From the NCBI GenBank assembly GCA_023515745.1, contig JALECJ010000258.1, positions 872,501 through 936,500 of the forward strand: a stretch of DNA of 64,000 bases, in the 5' to 3' direction. Position 1 is the stretch's first letter. Every line of letters begins with the position of its first letter. The notes under the pieces are model-generated. The model saw only the letters and a program-made list of their open reading frames with translations, ran no database searches and had not been told where the DNA came from. The stretch is from Amoeboaphelidium protococcarum (Eukaryota; Aphelidiomycota; Aphelidea). Positions 1 to 16,121 of the stretch are shown piece after piece. The translations under genes and the position numbers were made by a program.

Positions 1-1
1 G

Positions 2-721
2 AAAGAGTATGAGACTTCATTCTTTTACTATGTCCGAGATATCTTAAGAGATATGGAGCGAAAGCTTAAGCGTGGACAGGAGAGACTGAATGCTGTCGGT
101 GATGAAGATGCTAATAGATAGTTGATGATGGCACGGGAGGAGAGGCACGAGCGAATAATCATTACCGAGTTCTAGATTTAGTAATTGTAGAATAAAGTTG
201 AATAGCTTGGTGACCAAGGCTTGGTTGAAGAAGCGAAAGTAGCTGATAATGAAGCTGAAGAGTTAATGCTTGTATTGCACGCCCTCAGAGCTGAAGAAGC
301 CAAAGATAAGAAAATGGATGTTTGCGAAGTCTGTGGAGCTTTACTGGTATAGAATGACGCGCCAGAGCGGATATAAGCGCATAATTAAGGCAAGTAACAT
401 TTGGGATTTATGAAATTGCGAGAATCTTATGACAGTCTGAGAGGTAAATATGATGCTGAGCGGCGGTAGAGATATGAGAGACTTGAAAGGGAGAGGTAGC
501 AACAAAATCAACAACATTAACAATATGGCCGGCGACCATCACATAACTATTAAAGGCGTCATGGTGGTGAATATAGAGACGGGTATGGTTATAATCAGCA
601 GGCTGGTGGATACTCCTAACAATATGCAAATGGCTATGGGAACTAAACGCGAGTTTAGCAATACCCTCAACAGGGCTACCAACAGTAACAATAATACGCT
701 GGATAATACTAGTATTATTGA
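2..721 (+). CDS. LUC7: LUC7-like U1 snRNP protein, 5' partial
   Basis: The frame is open from the window edge to TGA at 719-721 when TAA and TAG are read as Gln. The conserved second zinc finger of the LUC7 family is clear: CEVCGALLVQND followed by RIQAHNQGKQHLGF, a C2H2-type finger. It follows a long charged helical stretch rich in E, K and R. The C-terminal 75 residues are Q/Y/G/R-rich with many Gln codons of the TAA/TAG type. In the family, LUC7 is a U1 snRNP component that stabilises 5' splice-site pairing in the nucleus. The N-terminal finger lies outside the window. The gene is tail to tail with ureD, 62 bp away. Family assignment is confident; which LUC7 paralogue it is cannot be said. 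Confidence 0.9.
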
Positions 722-783
722 ATTTGTATATTAAGAAAAACATTCACGCATACATAAGTTGTAGTTCTATCTATAAACAGTTT

Positions 784-1818
784 TCATAACTACCTAGCGA
801 ATAGATTTCGCCGCCCTGTGACAGTTTCATAATCTTTCAGCACTACATTTAGGATCCATTATCGCGCCAAGTAAACTTCAGTAAATGCAAACTTGACCAC
901 TATTCCTACCACGCATTCCTCACCCACTTGAGACTATGTGGATGAGAATGGTTTATAAATTATGGGAGAATACGCCATGAGATGATTCTAAAAAGGCAGA
1001 TGAGTTCCAATTTGATGCGAATCAATGTGATCTTTGATTGACTCAATAAGGCGAGATACTTTCGGGCCAGCGACTAAAAGGATGGTCCCCATAACGTTCA
1101 GCTGATCTTTCATCACAAACCTGCTATGACTCTAAATCTAGTAGCAGTCGCGGTATACAAGGCATCCTCCGCTGTGTACATCTTTCATATCCGTTGTTGC
1201 AATGGATAACTTTGTTTCACTCCTAAACGATTCAAACAGCCAACGTTCTCCACGTGCAGATCGTCCTGAAGACATCCAGTCTAGCCATATTATGTCCGGT
1301 AAATCTCCCTTTAAAGTGGTAATACCATCACTACCGTCTTACGCTTATTATTATAAAGTAAGATCCATGGTTATATGAGAGCATTATGAAAATCTTGAAT
1401 CAGCAAATGGGGTAATAGGCTCAGGGAGATGGTAAAATTCACTGCCAGATTACACCTTGATATAAAGGTCTTGACGCGTTGTTTTATCACTGTGCCTGCT
1501 AGAGTACTGCGAACATTCACTGCAAGAAGTCTAAGCCAGAGGAGCAGAGGAGGAAGAGGATATTGCTTAAAGTTTTTACTGCTTGTAAATCTTTGTCGAT
1601 GCTTGAGAGTACAAGGACACGCATCCACCATTCTTCACTTCAACATTAATGCGCGCATAGTCTCCGCTTAGTAATCCGCCACCATAAGTAATGAGGTACA
1701 AATAAACAGACTCTTAATTAATTGACGATTAAAGTTTGTGTAATTTGAGAGGATAATGTGCAGCCACAGACGACACTTGATTTCCAGATACTCTAATCTC
1801 TGCGCAACCGGTAGCCAT
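784..1818 (-). CDS. ureD: Urease accessory protein UreD family
   Basis: Under the reassigned code this is a 344-codon frame with no TGA until 784-786; under the standard code it is shattered, so it looks empty. UreD landmarks appear in order: ITYGGGLLSGD, SLYSQASTKIYK, a FYHLPEPITPFADSRF block, DIIWLDWMSSGRSARGE, and a final ALARQ-like segment of the type WILNVVLKDYE. In the family, UreD binds apo-urease with UreF and UreG to load nickel in the cytosol. ATG at 1816-1818 gives MATGCAEIRVSG, a typical fungal length. An in-frame ATG at 2029-2031 would add 71 hydrophobic residues with no UreD similarity, so I did not use it. Urease and its other accessory genes are not in the window. Confidence 0.85.
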
Positions 1819-2866
1819 CCTTATAACTGTTGTGTAGAGGCGAACAAGACAATCAACGCCCCTGTTAAAGCGTGTTAACACGAAGGTTAATATTAGAGTT
1901 AACGATAGAGAAAGTGTGGAAAAGTTAAAAGAGAAAATATAAAAGGGAGTCAAGGTCGAGTATAATCCGCATTCTGTAACAGGTGTTGCCACCCGCTGGG
2001 ACATTGCACTCAAAATGATTAGCCTGGGCATATCTCATGATGGAGTGCATCGGCATCATACAATTATAGTACTCGCTTGCCATAATGATTCACCCACCGT
2101 GTCTCTTTTAATGCCAGTGGCCCCAATTAATGGAACGACTCAAGTCTAACACTATCGGCAACCGCGGACTTTCCTACTAGCGTGGTTTAGGAAACAACAC
2201 GTCATCTAGAATGTACATGTAGCTCAGGTGCTTACACCCCGAAGCCGCCGAAGAGTAACATCTTCTAGTACGGGAGCCACAAGTACACGCTAAATGAAGT
2301 GAAGGCACAAAGCACAGTTAAGGCTTGTATGTTTACTAGTTTGTCCCAATCTCAACCTTGACGTTGCGAAAGAAAAGAAAAAAGGTAACTGATCAGGCAG
2401 ATTGAGAAAGTGCGCGCGTTTTTCGTTTCGGTTGATCATCAAGTCGACACATCATCGCTCTCTCACTCTCTCTCAGTCTAGTCGCAATGCAGGCTGCTGA
2501 TGTGACGCGCGTTTATACTGTGATCCTCTCTCTCTCTCTAATTGTTTCAGCTTGAATGGTCTAATTTTGAATGAACATTAAAGTTTGCAGGTGATTGAGC
2601 TTAATCTTGATGGCCGTGTATAACCAAGTATAGTTGATTTTTGAATGAGTTGAGATACTGCTCTGATACTATGAATATATCACTTATTTAGAGTACTTTG
2701 GTATTGTTTGTCGATTGGTTTTGATTAGACCATGATGCTATGTCGATGGATACAAATAAATTGCGTAGTCATGTGATCAGCATCATGGTTATTTTTATCG
2801 TTGCAACCTCCCTTGATATCTTTTAATCTTGCAATGAAATATTGAGCTTGACAATTGTTAACAAAA
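1819..2866. promoter_or_regulatory. Divergent intergenic region between ureD and the F-box gene
   Basis: About 1 kb without a supportable gene in either strand under the reassigned code. It serves as the upstream region of both neighbours. A GCGCGTTTTTCG segment near 2413, CT repeats at about 2457-2475 and 2526-2540, and TGACGCGCG near 2502 match the mix of ACGCG and CT tracts seen ahead of other genes here. No tRNA-like B box was seen. Confidence 0.4.
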
Positions 2867-3994
2867 ATGTTACAGAAAATGCCAGAATAGTCACTGATGG
2901 AAGCTCTTGATGGGATAACCACTAATGATCGTAAAAAGGAAAAGAGTTCAGTTAAAAGAGTATCACTCATCGAGTATCTGGAACCCCTGCGTTTGATGGA
3001 TAAAAAGAAATTCTTGATAACACATGAAAAATGTACTCCCATAAAGACTGAACCGATTCCAATACCTGTTGAGCTGGTGCTACGAATAATGATGTATCTG
3101 AGTCAGGCTGATCATCGGTAAATGAGGCTGGCCAGTAAACAGTTGCTACCTCTTGCCACGGTAATGCTGTTTCATCGCGTAAAGCCCAGAAAAGTGTCTT
3201 CATTCAATAAATTGTTGGACGGTGACAGGATGATTGTCAACTCTCATCTATCCCTAGTGAGGCAATTAGATCTATCACAATTAAGTAGCCGTACGATTCT
3301 CGTGCGAAATGAAACAATTTTAAAACTCGATTCTCGGCTGTTTCAGAATCTAATGGCACTGAATCTATCTGATTGTCAACAGCTGACTGATGAGGCGCTC
3401 ACTGCTATTCTCCTCTAGACCAGATGCATAAGATAGCTGCATCTAAATGGTTGCTCTCTACTCACTGATGCCTGGTTGTAGAATTGCCACTCTCAACTTG
3501 AAGACTTGGTCGCGTTATCTCTCAACAAAGTGTATCATTTGACTGATGATGGACTCCTCCTCCTTGCTCATCACAGTCCGCGTCTTTAAAAGTTTAGCGT
3601 ATCTTATGCCAAATAGGTGTCATTTAAATCACTTCTAAGAATATATGATCGATGCTCAATCACATCTCTATCTATAGCAAAATGTGGTAAATTTAACCAA
3701 GATCATCTACTGTAAATTGCACAGAAACTCTCGTAAGATTCTGGTAAGCATATATTGCAGTACCTCTACCTGGATTCTAATTATGGTGTAATGACGCGTC
3801 AAGGATTACTAAATTTTCTGGAATTGATGTCCACTCTATCATCGGGAGTGCAGTTTAAATCAATGACAATAAAGACTGGATTAGTATTTTCTGATAATGG
3901 CTGGTATCGGAGAAATCTGTTGTCCAATAGCGATATAACTGATTTAATCGTGGTGTATCCGCACTTATAGATAACTTAGAATGATGATGTATGA
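2867..3994 (+). CDS. F-box and leucine-rich-repeat protein
   Basis: A 375-codon frame ending at TGA 3992-3994. Near residue 65 is an F-box, starting IPVELVLRIMMYLSQADHR and continuing into ASKQLLPLATVMLFHRV. After it come leucine-rich repeats of the AMN1/cysteine-containing type, e.g. MALNLSDCQQLTDEALTAIL and LVALSLNKVYHLTDDGLLLL. In the family, the F-box binds Skp1 and the repeats choose the substrate for an SCF ubiquitin ligase. The first in-frame ATG after an upstream TGA (2849) is 2867; ATGs at 2879 and 2897 are also possible, so the start is uncertain by 10 codons. Substrate cannot be inferred. Confidence 0.75.
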
Positions 3995-4124
3995 CAAATT
4001 GTACAATATTGATGTTTGTTGGAACGCATTGTCTCTCTTTTGATTCTTCAACATTTTCTCTCAATCATCAGAATTTTGTATTTATTTTTGATCCAGGCTG
4101 TAGTGTAACTACAGTCAGCGAAAG

Positions 4125-5084
4125 ATGAGGGAAAGTCCATCGGCACCACAGCGCGTAGACAGTTCTGTAGATGTACAAGACAGCATGATGATTGATAGTA
4201 GTTCCGCCGTAAATACACCTGTTATTGCTCCGAGTGACAATTCCGCAATACAATCCACGCAAAATGCGGGAGAATCTGCTAATGGCACCGACTTGCTGCG
4301 ACTTATGTCTCCATCATGTAGAATGCTCAAGCTGAGCATACACGCTGAATGTACAGCTCTATTTTATTATCATAGATATAAATAATTTACTGAGTAAAAA
4401 CAATAGAACTAGGATAGCAGGTTTAAGAACATTCCAGAGTCTCTCATCCTCACCGTGTGCATAATTTTGGCTTGCAAGTCTACTGAAGAGCACCGGAAAT
4501 CACGAGATGTCATTGGATGCGTGTACAAAGCCATGCACCCAGATGAGTAGTTCATGAAGATTAATGATCAGTACTTTAAGATTCGGGATTCTTGTACAAA
4601 AGTTGAATTTATCTTATTGCGTGTACTTGGCTTTAATATGTAAGTAGAGTTGCCGCATGTGTGGATTATGCGAATATGTAAAGTGATGATGCAAGACTCT
4701 GTGGCGTCATAAATGGTCTGTTAGATTGCTTTATCAATTGCAAACGCTGCGTATCACTAGAATGTATGTATTTTACCGAAACTGCCTGGACGTACTCATG
4801 ATTAATCTGCTACATAATCGCCTACTGTGTAAGGGGAGACAGTTGGCCGTGTAGAACGCGTCAAGGATCCCGCAGACTCTCAACATTACACGGTTGAAAC
4901 GCGGACGATCGCGCGAGTTCTTGCACTGTCTTGTGCCTATATTGCGATGCGTTCATTGTAACTGGATCTTCCCATTGATTTCAACAAATTTTGCACCATC
5001 TGGAGCGGTCGGAAGGCTGAAGAGGTTGAAGAATGTATCCGCACTCTCACCATCTAGCTCTAATAATAGTAATAATAATAATGA
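4125..5084 (+). CDS. CCNQ: Cyclin Q (FAM58A)-like cyclin
   Basis: 319 codons to TGA 5082-5084. After a polar N-terminus of about 50 residues comes a cyclin box with the conserved lysine segment: SLILTVCIILACKSTEEHRK, and later KVEFILLRVLGFNM and LPHVWIMRI. A second helical half includes IARVLALSCAYIAM. The wording KSTEEHRKSRDVI resembles cyclin Q (FAM58A), partner of CDK10, more than cyclins H, K, T or L, but those are related. About 40 residues between the two halves look like a polar insertion. The protein ends in a Gln run encoded only by TAA/TAG triplets directly before the TGA. It lies 130 bp after the F-box gene on the same strand. Confidence 0.7.
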
Positions 5085-5346
5085 TAATGATATTCGCTTT
5101 TTTTGAAAAATTCTTATTTGAGTTCTTAGCATGCCGAAACCATTTCCAAATTATGCTTATCATCTCCGTCACCAAACAAATGACAGTGCAATGATTCCAA
5201 CGCGAGCGTAATCGGCCCCTCTCTATCCCCATCGTTCCTTTCTTCCTTCCCATCCCTGCTTGATATAACAATCATAAAATATCATTATATCACACTAATT
5301 CATTTACTAAAAAAAACTACATAGAAATTATATACACGTAATAATT

Positions 5347-6183
5347 ATGAGCTTCAAGGGTATATAGAAAGCGTTTGATAGAGCGTCCACTTCAGTAAGT
5401 TCAATTTAGACTCTATATAAATGATTGATACATAGTGAGTATGAATGTGTGTAGATCATGTAAAAGACTGGTGTTGTGGAAAAGACTGTGGATAGAGACT
5501 TTGATGATGAGGAGAGGAGGTTCAAGATTCTGGAATAGAAGATCGTACAGTTGAATAAGGAAGCTAAAGGATACCTGGATGCTGTGAGAGCAATGACTTT
5601 GGCGCAGTAGAGAATGGCGGACACTATAAATCAGTTTTATGATGAGAATAGTCAACTTGCCGAGGTTGGCCTCAAGTACAAAGAGGTTGCCAGTGCTCTG
5701 GATGAAGATGTTAGAACTGCCTTGGATAAGGATTATAGAACTACCGTGTTGGAACCACTCGGCAAATTTAATGCCTACTTCCCAGAGGTGAATGAAGCAA
5801 TCAGGAAGCGATAAAAGAAGCTACTAGACTATGATTCTCAACGTGCCAAAGTTAAGCGGTTGGTGGAGAAGCCGCATGATGATCCGGATAAGTTGCCGTC
5901 TGCTGAACGTAAGCTGGCTGAATGTAGAGAAATCTATGAGCAGCTTAATAAGCAGCTAATTGAAGATTTACCCAAGCTTATTGATATTCGAGTTCCGTAT
6001 CTGGATCCATCGTTGGAGGCCCTGGTCAAGTGTTAGCTCAACTTTGTGAAAGATGCTCATGAGAAAATGTCTAATCTGGAGGAGGTGGCTCATCAGTATG
6101 GAGGCCCGATAAGTAGCGTGGAGTCTGCACTGCAGCAGATGAGAGATTTAACCATTGTTGGTCACGTTGGAAATAATAGTTGA
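5347..6183 (+). CDS. BAR-domain amphiphysin-like protein (Hob/Rvs type), one intron
   Basis: Exon 1 is 5347-5394 (MSFKGIQKAFDRASTS) and exon 2 is 5455-6183, giving 258 residues. The start matches the amphipathic N-BAR helix of fungal Hob1/Rvs167 and animal BIN proteins. Family landmarks follow: RDFDDEERRF, GYLDAVRAMTLAQQRMADTI and VLEPLGKFNAYFPEVNEAI. The length is that of a BAR domain alone, without an SH3 domain, as in Rvs161/BIN3. In the family these form dimers that bend and sever membranes during endocytosis and actin-patch function. The intron is needed because reading through it meets TGA at 5422. Exact paralogue is not resolved. Confidence 0.85.
5395..5454 (+). other. Intron of the BAR-domain gene
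   Basis: 60 nt, donor GTAAGT, acceptor GTGTGTAG, phase 0. Removing it joins two parts of the N-BAR fold and deletes an in-frame TGA. Another AG at 5433-5434 would leave a TGA as the next codon and is excluded. Confidence 0.8.
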
Positions 6184-6306
6184 ATATAATCATGTCCACT
6201 GATATATCAGTTTGAATATTATGCTACTTAGTTGTCATGAAGGATTTTATAATCGATTTATTATTATAATTTTATCATAATCCCATAATCAATAGAACAA
6301 CACTGT

Positions 6307-6717
6307 TCAAAATACTCCAGATTGACCAAAGAACTCATTGAGTTTTCCATCCTCAGTGGCCAATTCGAATTCTTCAAATCCGCCCTTGAACTGGCCATCG
6401 ACAAACACTTGTGGCAGGGTGGCCTTACCGCTCTTCTACTTCATCTCCACTCTAGCCTTTTCATCTGCAGCAACATCGACCAACTACAATTATTTTACGA
6501 GAGATAGTTGTGATCAATTTTAAACTAATGTTAAATAAAGGAAGTGATATACCTTATACGGAACTTTCTTGCCATCAAGGACATTAAGTACCGCCTGTTA
6601 ATTCTTTTTAATCTACACAAATGAAATAATTAGTCAGTACAATAAGCAGCGAAAGTATTAAATATTTACCGACATATTTCCGCTCACTGAGCTGTAGTAT
6701 ACAGTAACTTGAGACAT
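6307..6717 (-). CDS. SH3BGRL: SH3BGRL-like thioredoxin-fold protein, two introns
   Basis: Three exons on the minus strand: 6670-6717, 6553-6612 and 6307-6483, joined in phase 0 to give 94 residues and TGA at 6307-6309. The product starts MSQVTVYYSSVSGNMSIKKN, matching the SH3-binding glutamic-acid-rich family start (VYxSSxSGxxxIKKxQQ), and continues with LVDVAADE and LPQVFVDGQFKGGFEEF, the cis-proline and GG turn of a glutaredoxin fold. The CxxC redox motif is absent, as in the family, so an oxidoreductase role is unlikely; the animal proteins are adaptor-like with poorly known function. It is tail to tail with the BAR gene. Confidence 0.85.
6484..6552 (-). other. Second intron of the SH3BGRL-like gene
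   Basis: 69 nt; donor GTATAT after KVPYK, acceptor ATTGTAG before LVDVAADE; phase 0. Confidence 0.85.
6613..6669 (-). other. First intron of the SH3BGRL-like gene
   Basis: 57 nt; donor GTAAAT, acceptor TGTGTAG; phase 0. A likely branch site TGACTAAT lies about 20 nt from the acceptor. Confidence 0.85.
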
Positions 6718-6941
6718 GATATTGGCTATTTACTTCACGGAGATTTCCTGAATTATCGCAGCGGAATCAAGACGATTATCGAAACGAAACAGATAAGTCC
6801 GGAGAGAATCTCATTCAATCAATACACATCTGATACACAATGGGATGGTGTTAAAGCCATTCACAAACTTAGATAAATGAAGAACTATGTTATACAAACG
6901 AAAGTAAACTTTTATATAATCACATTCAATCTCTCATCTAT

Positions 6942-10794
<3,853 letters not shown>

Positions 10795-11339
10795 GACTGA
10801 CTATATATCAAAATTGTACACTTGGTTGACTTTTAACACAAATGGTAAATGCTGAAGGATAGTTGTTGTTGTTTCAGTCGCTCAGAGGAAATAAAGTCAG
10901 AAATCAAACAAAGCCACAGAAGCTTTTATGGTAACAACGGATACCTTGTCATGAGGTGCTACTGGCTGGCTATAATCTTTGATGGTTTGACTTGAGTTTG
11001 CTGCTATTGATCACATTTAGATTTTTTAAACAATATTTCTGGTGGACTACTGTATGCTCCAAATTCTCATCATCTCCCATGTTTTTTGTACAACATACAG
11101 CTCCTACAGTGTGGATATGGTGATTTGAAGTGAGGTGTTCATTTACAAAATTTATTAGTTACAATTGATTATACATGTATTAACTAAAGCAAGAAGTGAT
11201 AAAGTAAAGTTAAATTTGGTATATGATATTGAAAAACTAAGCTTAACGAACAATTTCGACAACAACACACATCACGCGTAACTTCATCAGTAAGACTGGA
11301 AACCATTATCACTTTCATATTCATCGTAATTAAAAAAAC
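10795..11339. promoter_or_regulatory. Intergenic region upstream of the Pkc1-like gene
   Basis: 545 bp between the Pkc1-like start and the end of the thymidylate synthase gene, both on the minus strand. No ORF or RNA gene is supportable. It is A+T-rich with one ACGCGT at 11274-11279, near the thymidylate synthase 3' end. It presumably holds the kinase promoter and leader. Confidence 0.35.
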
Positions 11340-12311
<972 letters not shown>

Positions 12312-12861
12312 CTTTGGTAGGCAGAAGGATTGATATTCTAAAAATGCAATGCTGGTATAGTAAGGTTGAAGGAAAATGGAGAGTAACGACAAACGCGCTG
12401 TGAAATTGGTAGTGAAACAAAACCTTGAAATGCAAACGCGTCTTCTTAACTCAACTTCTTTTGAACAGAAACTTGTAGTTCCCTTGAAAAACCATCATTT
12501 AAATGACCCAATTTTTGGTGATCATTTCATATAAAGTCAAGATATCACCTCAGCGCGTAAAAACTGAATAATATCGATAATAGGCGCGTTTAATCAAAGT
12601 ATTGTCTGATTATGAGCATGTCACACAGTAACTAAACTTAATCGGTACTTTGGTAACTACTGTCCATCTCACATTAATCATCATCTTCTTCATTGATGAT
12701 GGCGTTTTATAGTGCTGAAGCTTCTTGAGCAATGTTTTGTTTCATCGTCAGAACATTTCGCCTCGGCGCGTTCTCTTCGTTCTCTCTTTCTCCTCTTTCG
12801 TTACTCCTCTTTGCGTGAGATAGAGAGATTCTTTAACAGAGTTTATATAGTTGCGTCAGAA
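12312..12861. promoter_or_regulatory. Divergent promoter region, thymidylate synthase / glucosidase II
   Basis: 550 bp between divergent start codons. ACGCGC at 12393-12398 and ACGCGT at 12436-12441 sit 82 and 125 bp above the thymidylate synthase ATG; GCGCGT-type sites also occur near 12553 and 12583. A CT-rich stretch (about 12779-12805) lies on the glucosidase side. ACGCGT is the MCB element that drives G1/S expression of thymidylate synthase in yeast; the same role here is inference. An open frame reaches upstream of 12862 but has no ATG before it. Confidence 0.5.
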
Positions 12862-15800
12862 ATGAGACACCCTTACTATAGTAGTGGTCTTTGGCTGGCA
12901 ACAATTTTGATAATTATCTCAACTCTTTATCAAGTATTTGCAGTGAAGGAGCACGATTTTAAAAAGTGTAGTCAGAGTGGGTTCTGTACCCGTAATAGGG
13001 CCTATGCTGTTGACGTGGAGTAGAAGTAGTCTGAGAGTCCGTATGAAGTGGTGCCTCAGAGTGTGTAGTTCTCGCAAGATCAGGTGATGGGCGAGATTGT
13101 GAAGACTTCTGTGTAGCCTCATGTTAAACTAATGTTCACCCTGCACTTTCTGTAAGATGGTAATGTTGTACGTATGCGTATGGATGAGAAGGGTGGGGTG
13201 AGAGAGCGTTATAAAGTTCCCGATGTAATCATTGAGGAGAGTTTGAAAGCTTCCTCGTATGACAAGAAGGAGATGGACGGCGGTTTATAGTTCACTTTTG
13301 GGCAGCGTAATCAATTGAAAGCTTCCATCTAGTTCAAGCCGTTCCGTGTTGACTATTACGTGGATGATAATCTAGTTGCGGTGATTAACAAGTTTGGCTA
13401 CATGAACATTGAAGAGACTCGTTTGAAGCCGGAGGATTATGTGACTCCGCCATAGGAAGATTTACTGCATCAAAGCGAGTATGAAGAGTATTTCAAGGAG
13501 CATCAAGACACTAAAAAGTATGGTCCTTCATCGATTGCCATGGATGTCACCTTCCCTGGAGCTAATAATGTCTATGGTTTGCCTGAGCATGCGACTAATC
13601 TGTCTCTGAAGGATACTCATGGGTAGACTGAGTAGTCTTACAGAGAGCCATATAGACTTTATAATTTGGACGTGTTTGAGTTCAACCTCGACTCTCCGAT
13701 GGCTTTGTATGGATCAGTACCTCTACTCTATGCTCATAAGAAGACCAAGACGTCACACAACACTGTGGGATTTTTTTGGCTGAATTCTGCCGAGACTTGG
13801 GTAGATGTGAAGAAATTGGTTCGATCTGGCTCCAAGCTGACTGTACAGGATCTTTATTCTGGCGAATCCAATGTGGGTTCTGAATCTGGTAGCGAAGTAG
13901 ATACCATGGCGCATTGGATATCAGAGAGTGGAGTGTTTGATTTCTTTTTACTGCTTGGACCGTCTCCTCGTAATGTTTAAATATAGTATGCCGCGCTTAC
14001 TGGAACTCAAGTCATGCCCCCACTGTTCAGCTTAGCCTATCATTAGTGTAGATGGAATTATAATGATGAGCAGGATGTTCTTGGTGTTAATGACAATTTT
14101 GAGACTCATTAGATTCCTATGGATGTTATCTGGTTAGATATTGAGCACACTAACGAAAAGCAGTATTTCACTTGGAGAACTGACAAATTTCCTAATCCGC
14201 TGGAAATGCTGAAGAAAATTGCCTCTTTTGGTCGTAAAATGATCACCATTATCGATCCGCATATCAAGCGTATTGAGGGGTATCATGTCAAGGATTTGTT
14301 TTCTAGTAAAGGGCTATTCGTGCGTAATAGAGATGGGCAAGAATACGAGGGATGGTGTTGGCCGGGTGCAAGTTCATACGTGGACTTTTGTAATCCTGAG
14401 GCAAGATCGCTATGGTCTAGATTGTTTAGCTACTCTTCATATGGTGGTTCTTTTGAGAATCTGTTTACGTGGAATGATATGAATGAGCCATCTGTATTTA
14501 ATGGCCCGGAGATTACTATGCCGAAGGATAATTTGCACTTCAATGACGTGGAGCACCGTGAAATCCATAATATTTACGGTTTGTATTTACATCGTTCCAC
14601 GTATGCTGGACACGTGTATCGTAGTCTGCCGTAGTAGCAAGTCCAGAGCGGAACCATTTCACCATCAGAATGGTCTAATAGGACCGATCTAATGCATGGC
14701 TCGTTGCCACATCGTCCATTCATCTTGAGTCGTGCATTCTTTTCTGGTACTTAGCGTTATGGCGCCATTTGGAATGGTGATAATATGGCCAAGTGGGAGC
14801 ATCTGGAATCATCTATCCCAATGTTGCTCAGCATAAGTATGGGTGGCATTGGTTTCTGTGGTGCTGATGTTGGTGGGTTCTTTGGTGATGTTCATGCTGA
14901 GTTGATCACTCGATGGTATCAGGCTGGCATATTCTACCCATTCTTCCGTGCTCATGGACACATTGATACTTAACGCCGTGAACCGTGGGTGTATGGTGAG
15001 CCGTATATCAGCATTATTCGTGATGCTATTAGACTTCGTTACCGTCTTCTGCCGTACTGGTATACATTGTTCAGACATGCTCAATATGAGGGTATAACTC
15101 CATTAAGAGCTATTTTCATGGAGTTTCCTGATGACGCAGTGACTTTCAAGATGGAGTAGCAGTTTATGGTTGGCGGAGCACTGATGACAAAGTCTGTCTA
15201 TGTCCCTTTGATTGAAGGAGGAGATAGAGTGAGCATGTACTTGCCTGGTAGTAATCTTTGGTTCAACTTTCACACCTAGATTGCCTATTAGCCGAAGCTT
15301 GGTGATTCTGCACGTAATCGTATACACTAATTCTCTGTACCATTATCATCTCCACTACCACTGCTGATGCGTGCTGGCTATACTATCGCAACCAGGGACC
15401 GCGTGAGAAGATCTTCTCTGCTTATGGCCAAGGATCCGTATACGGTAACCATTGCGTTGAATCAGAAGAGAGTATCCCTAGGAGAGCTGTACCATGACGA
15501 TTGTGAGAGTTTCCTGTACGCTGTCAGAGGACAGTTTGTGCACAAGACTATAATGACGAAATTGACCGACTCCCAATTGGTGATTTAGAGTCGAGACTTT
15601 GTTTATCGCGGCGATGATGGAAAGCCGTTGAAGAGAATGAAGGCTTATCAGAGACCGTTTTTAATGGAAGATGGTGCTGTGAATGATCAAGGACAGCCTC
15701 TTAATGTTAAAGATGTTGAGCGTTAGATGACCTTTGTCTCTGATCCTGAATACTAGAAGAGCATTAATGAGAATATTCAGGTGGAAAGAATTGTATTATT

Positions 15801-16068
15801 GTCAGCGGACACTGACTCTGCTATGCTGAAGTTGTAAAAGTCTATCGCTGAATAGAGAGTGAAAATGATTATAGAGTCGGCTGATGGTAATAGCACTGAG
15901 GTTGTGGATAGCCATCTACTTCTCACTATTGATCACATCGAATAGTCTACTCTGCACGGCGATGAAGTGGCTGGTAAAACTGAAGGAGTCGTAGGGACCT
16001 ACCGTCTTACTATTAAGAAGCCAAATGTTGGTATTGGATTAGATTGGACTATCAAGGTTTCAATTTGA
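12862..16068 (+). CDS. GANAB: Glucosidase II alpha subunit (GH31)
   Basis: 1068 residues, TGA 16066-16068. It begins with a hydrophobic signal segment ([18 protein letters not shown]) and the family N-terminal motif [15 protein letters not shown]. The catalytic barrel shows [11 protein letters not shown], the nucleophile in [10 protein letters not shown] (about Asp539), the acid/base in WNGDNMAKW (about Asp640), GADVGGFFG and [10 protein letters not shown]. The enzyme trims the two inner glucoses from N-glycans in the ER lumen, in partnership with a beta subunit not found here. Many Gln positions use TAG or TAA, including conserved ones such as HIDTQRREPW. It is tail to tail with the RF2 gene (53 bp). 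Confidence 0.96.
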
Positions 16069-16121
16069 TAAAACGCGTGATAAAGATAAACAGAATCTAA
16101 ATCTATAATCAATATCACTTG

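Noticed and set aside
1819-2031. 71-residue N-terminal extension of UreD from ATG 2029-2031
   Set aside because: The added part is hydrophobic and Thr/Leu-rich with no UreD similarity; the start at 1818 fits the family.
12712-12861. Open frame upstream of the glucosidase II ATG
   Set aside because: No ATG in it; the signal peptide begins at 12862.
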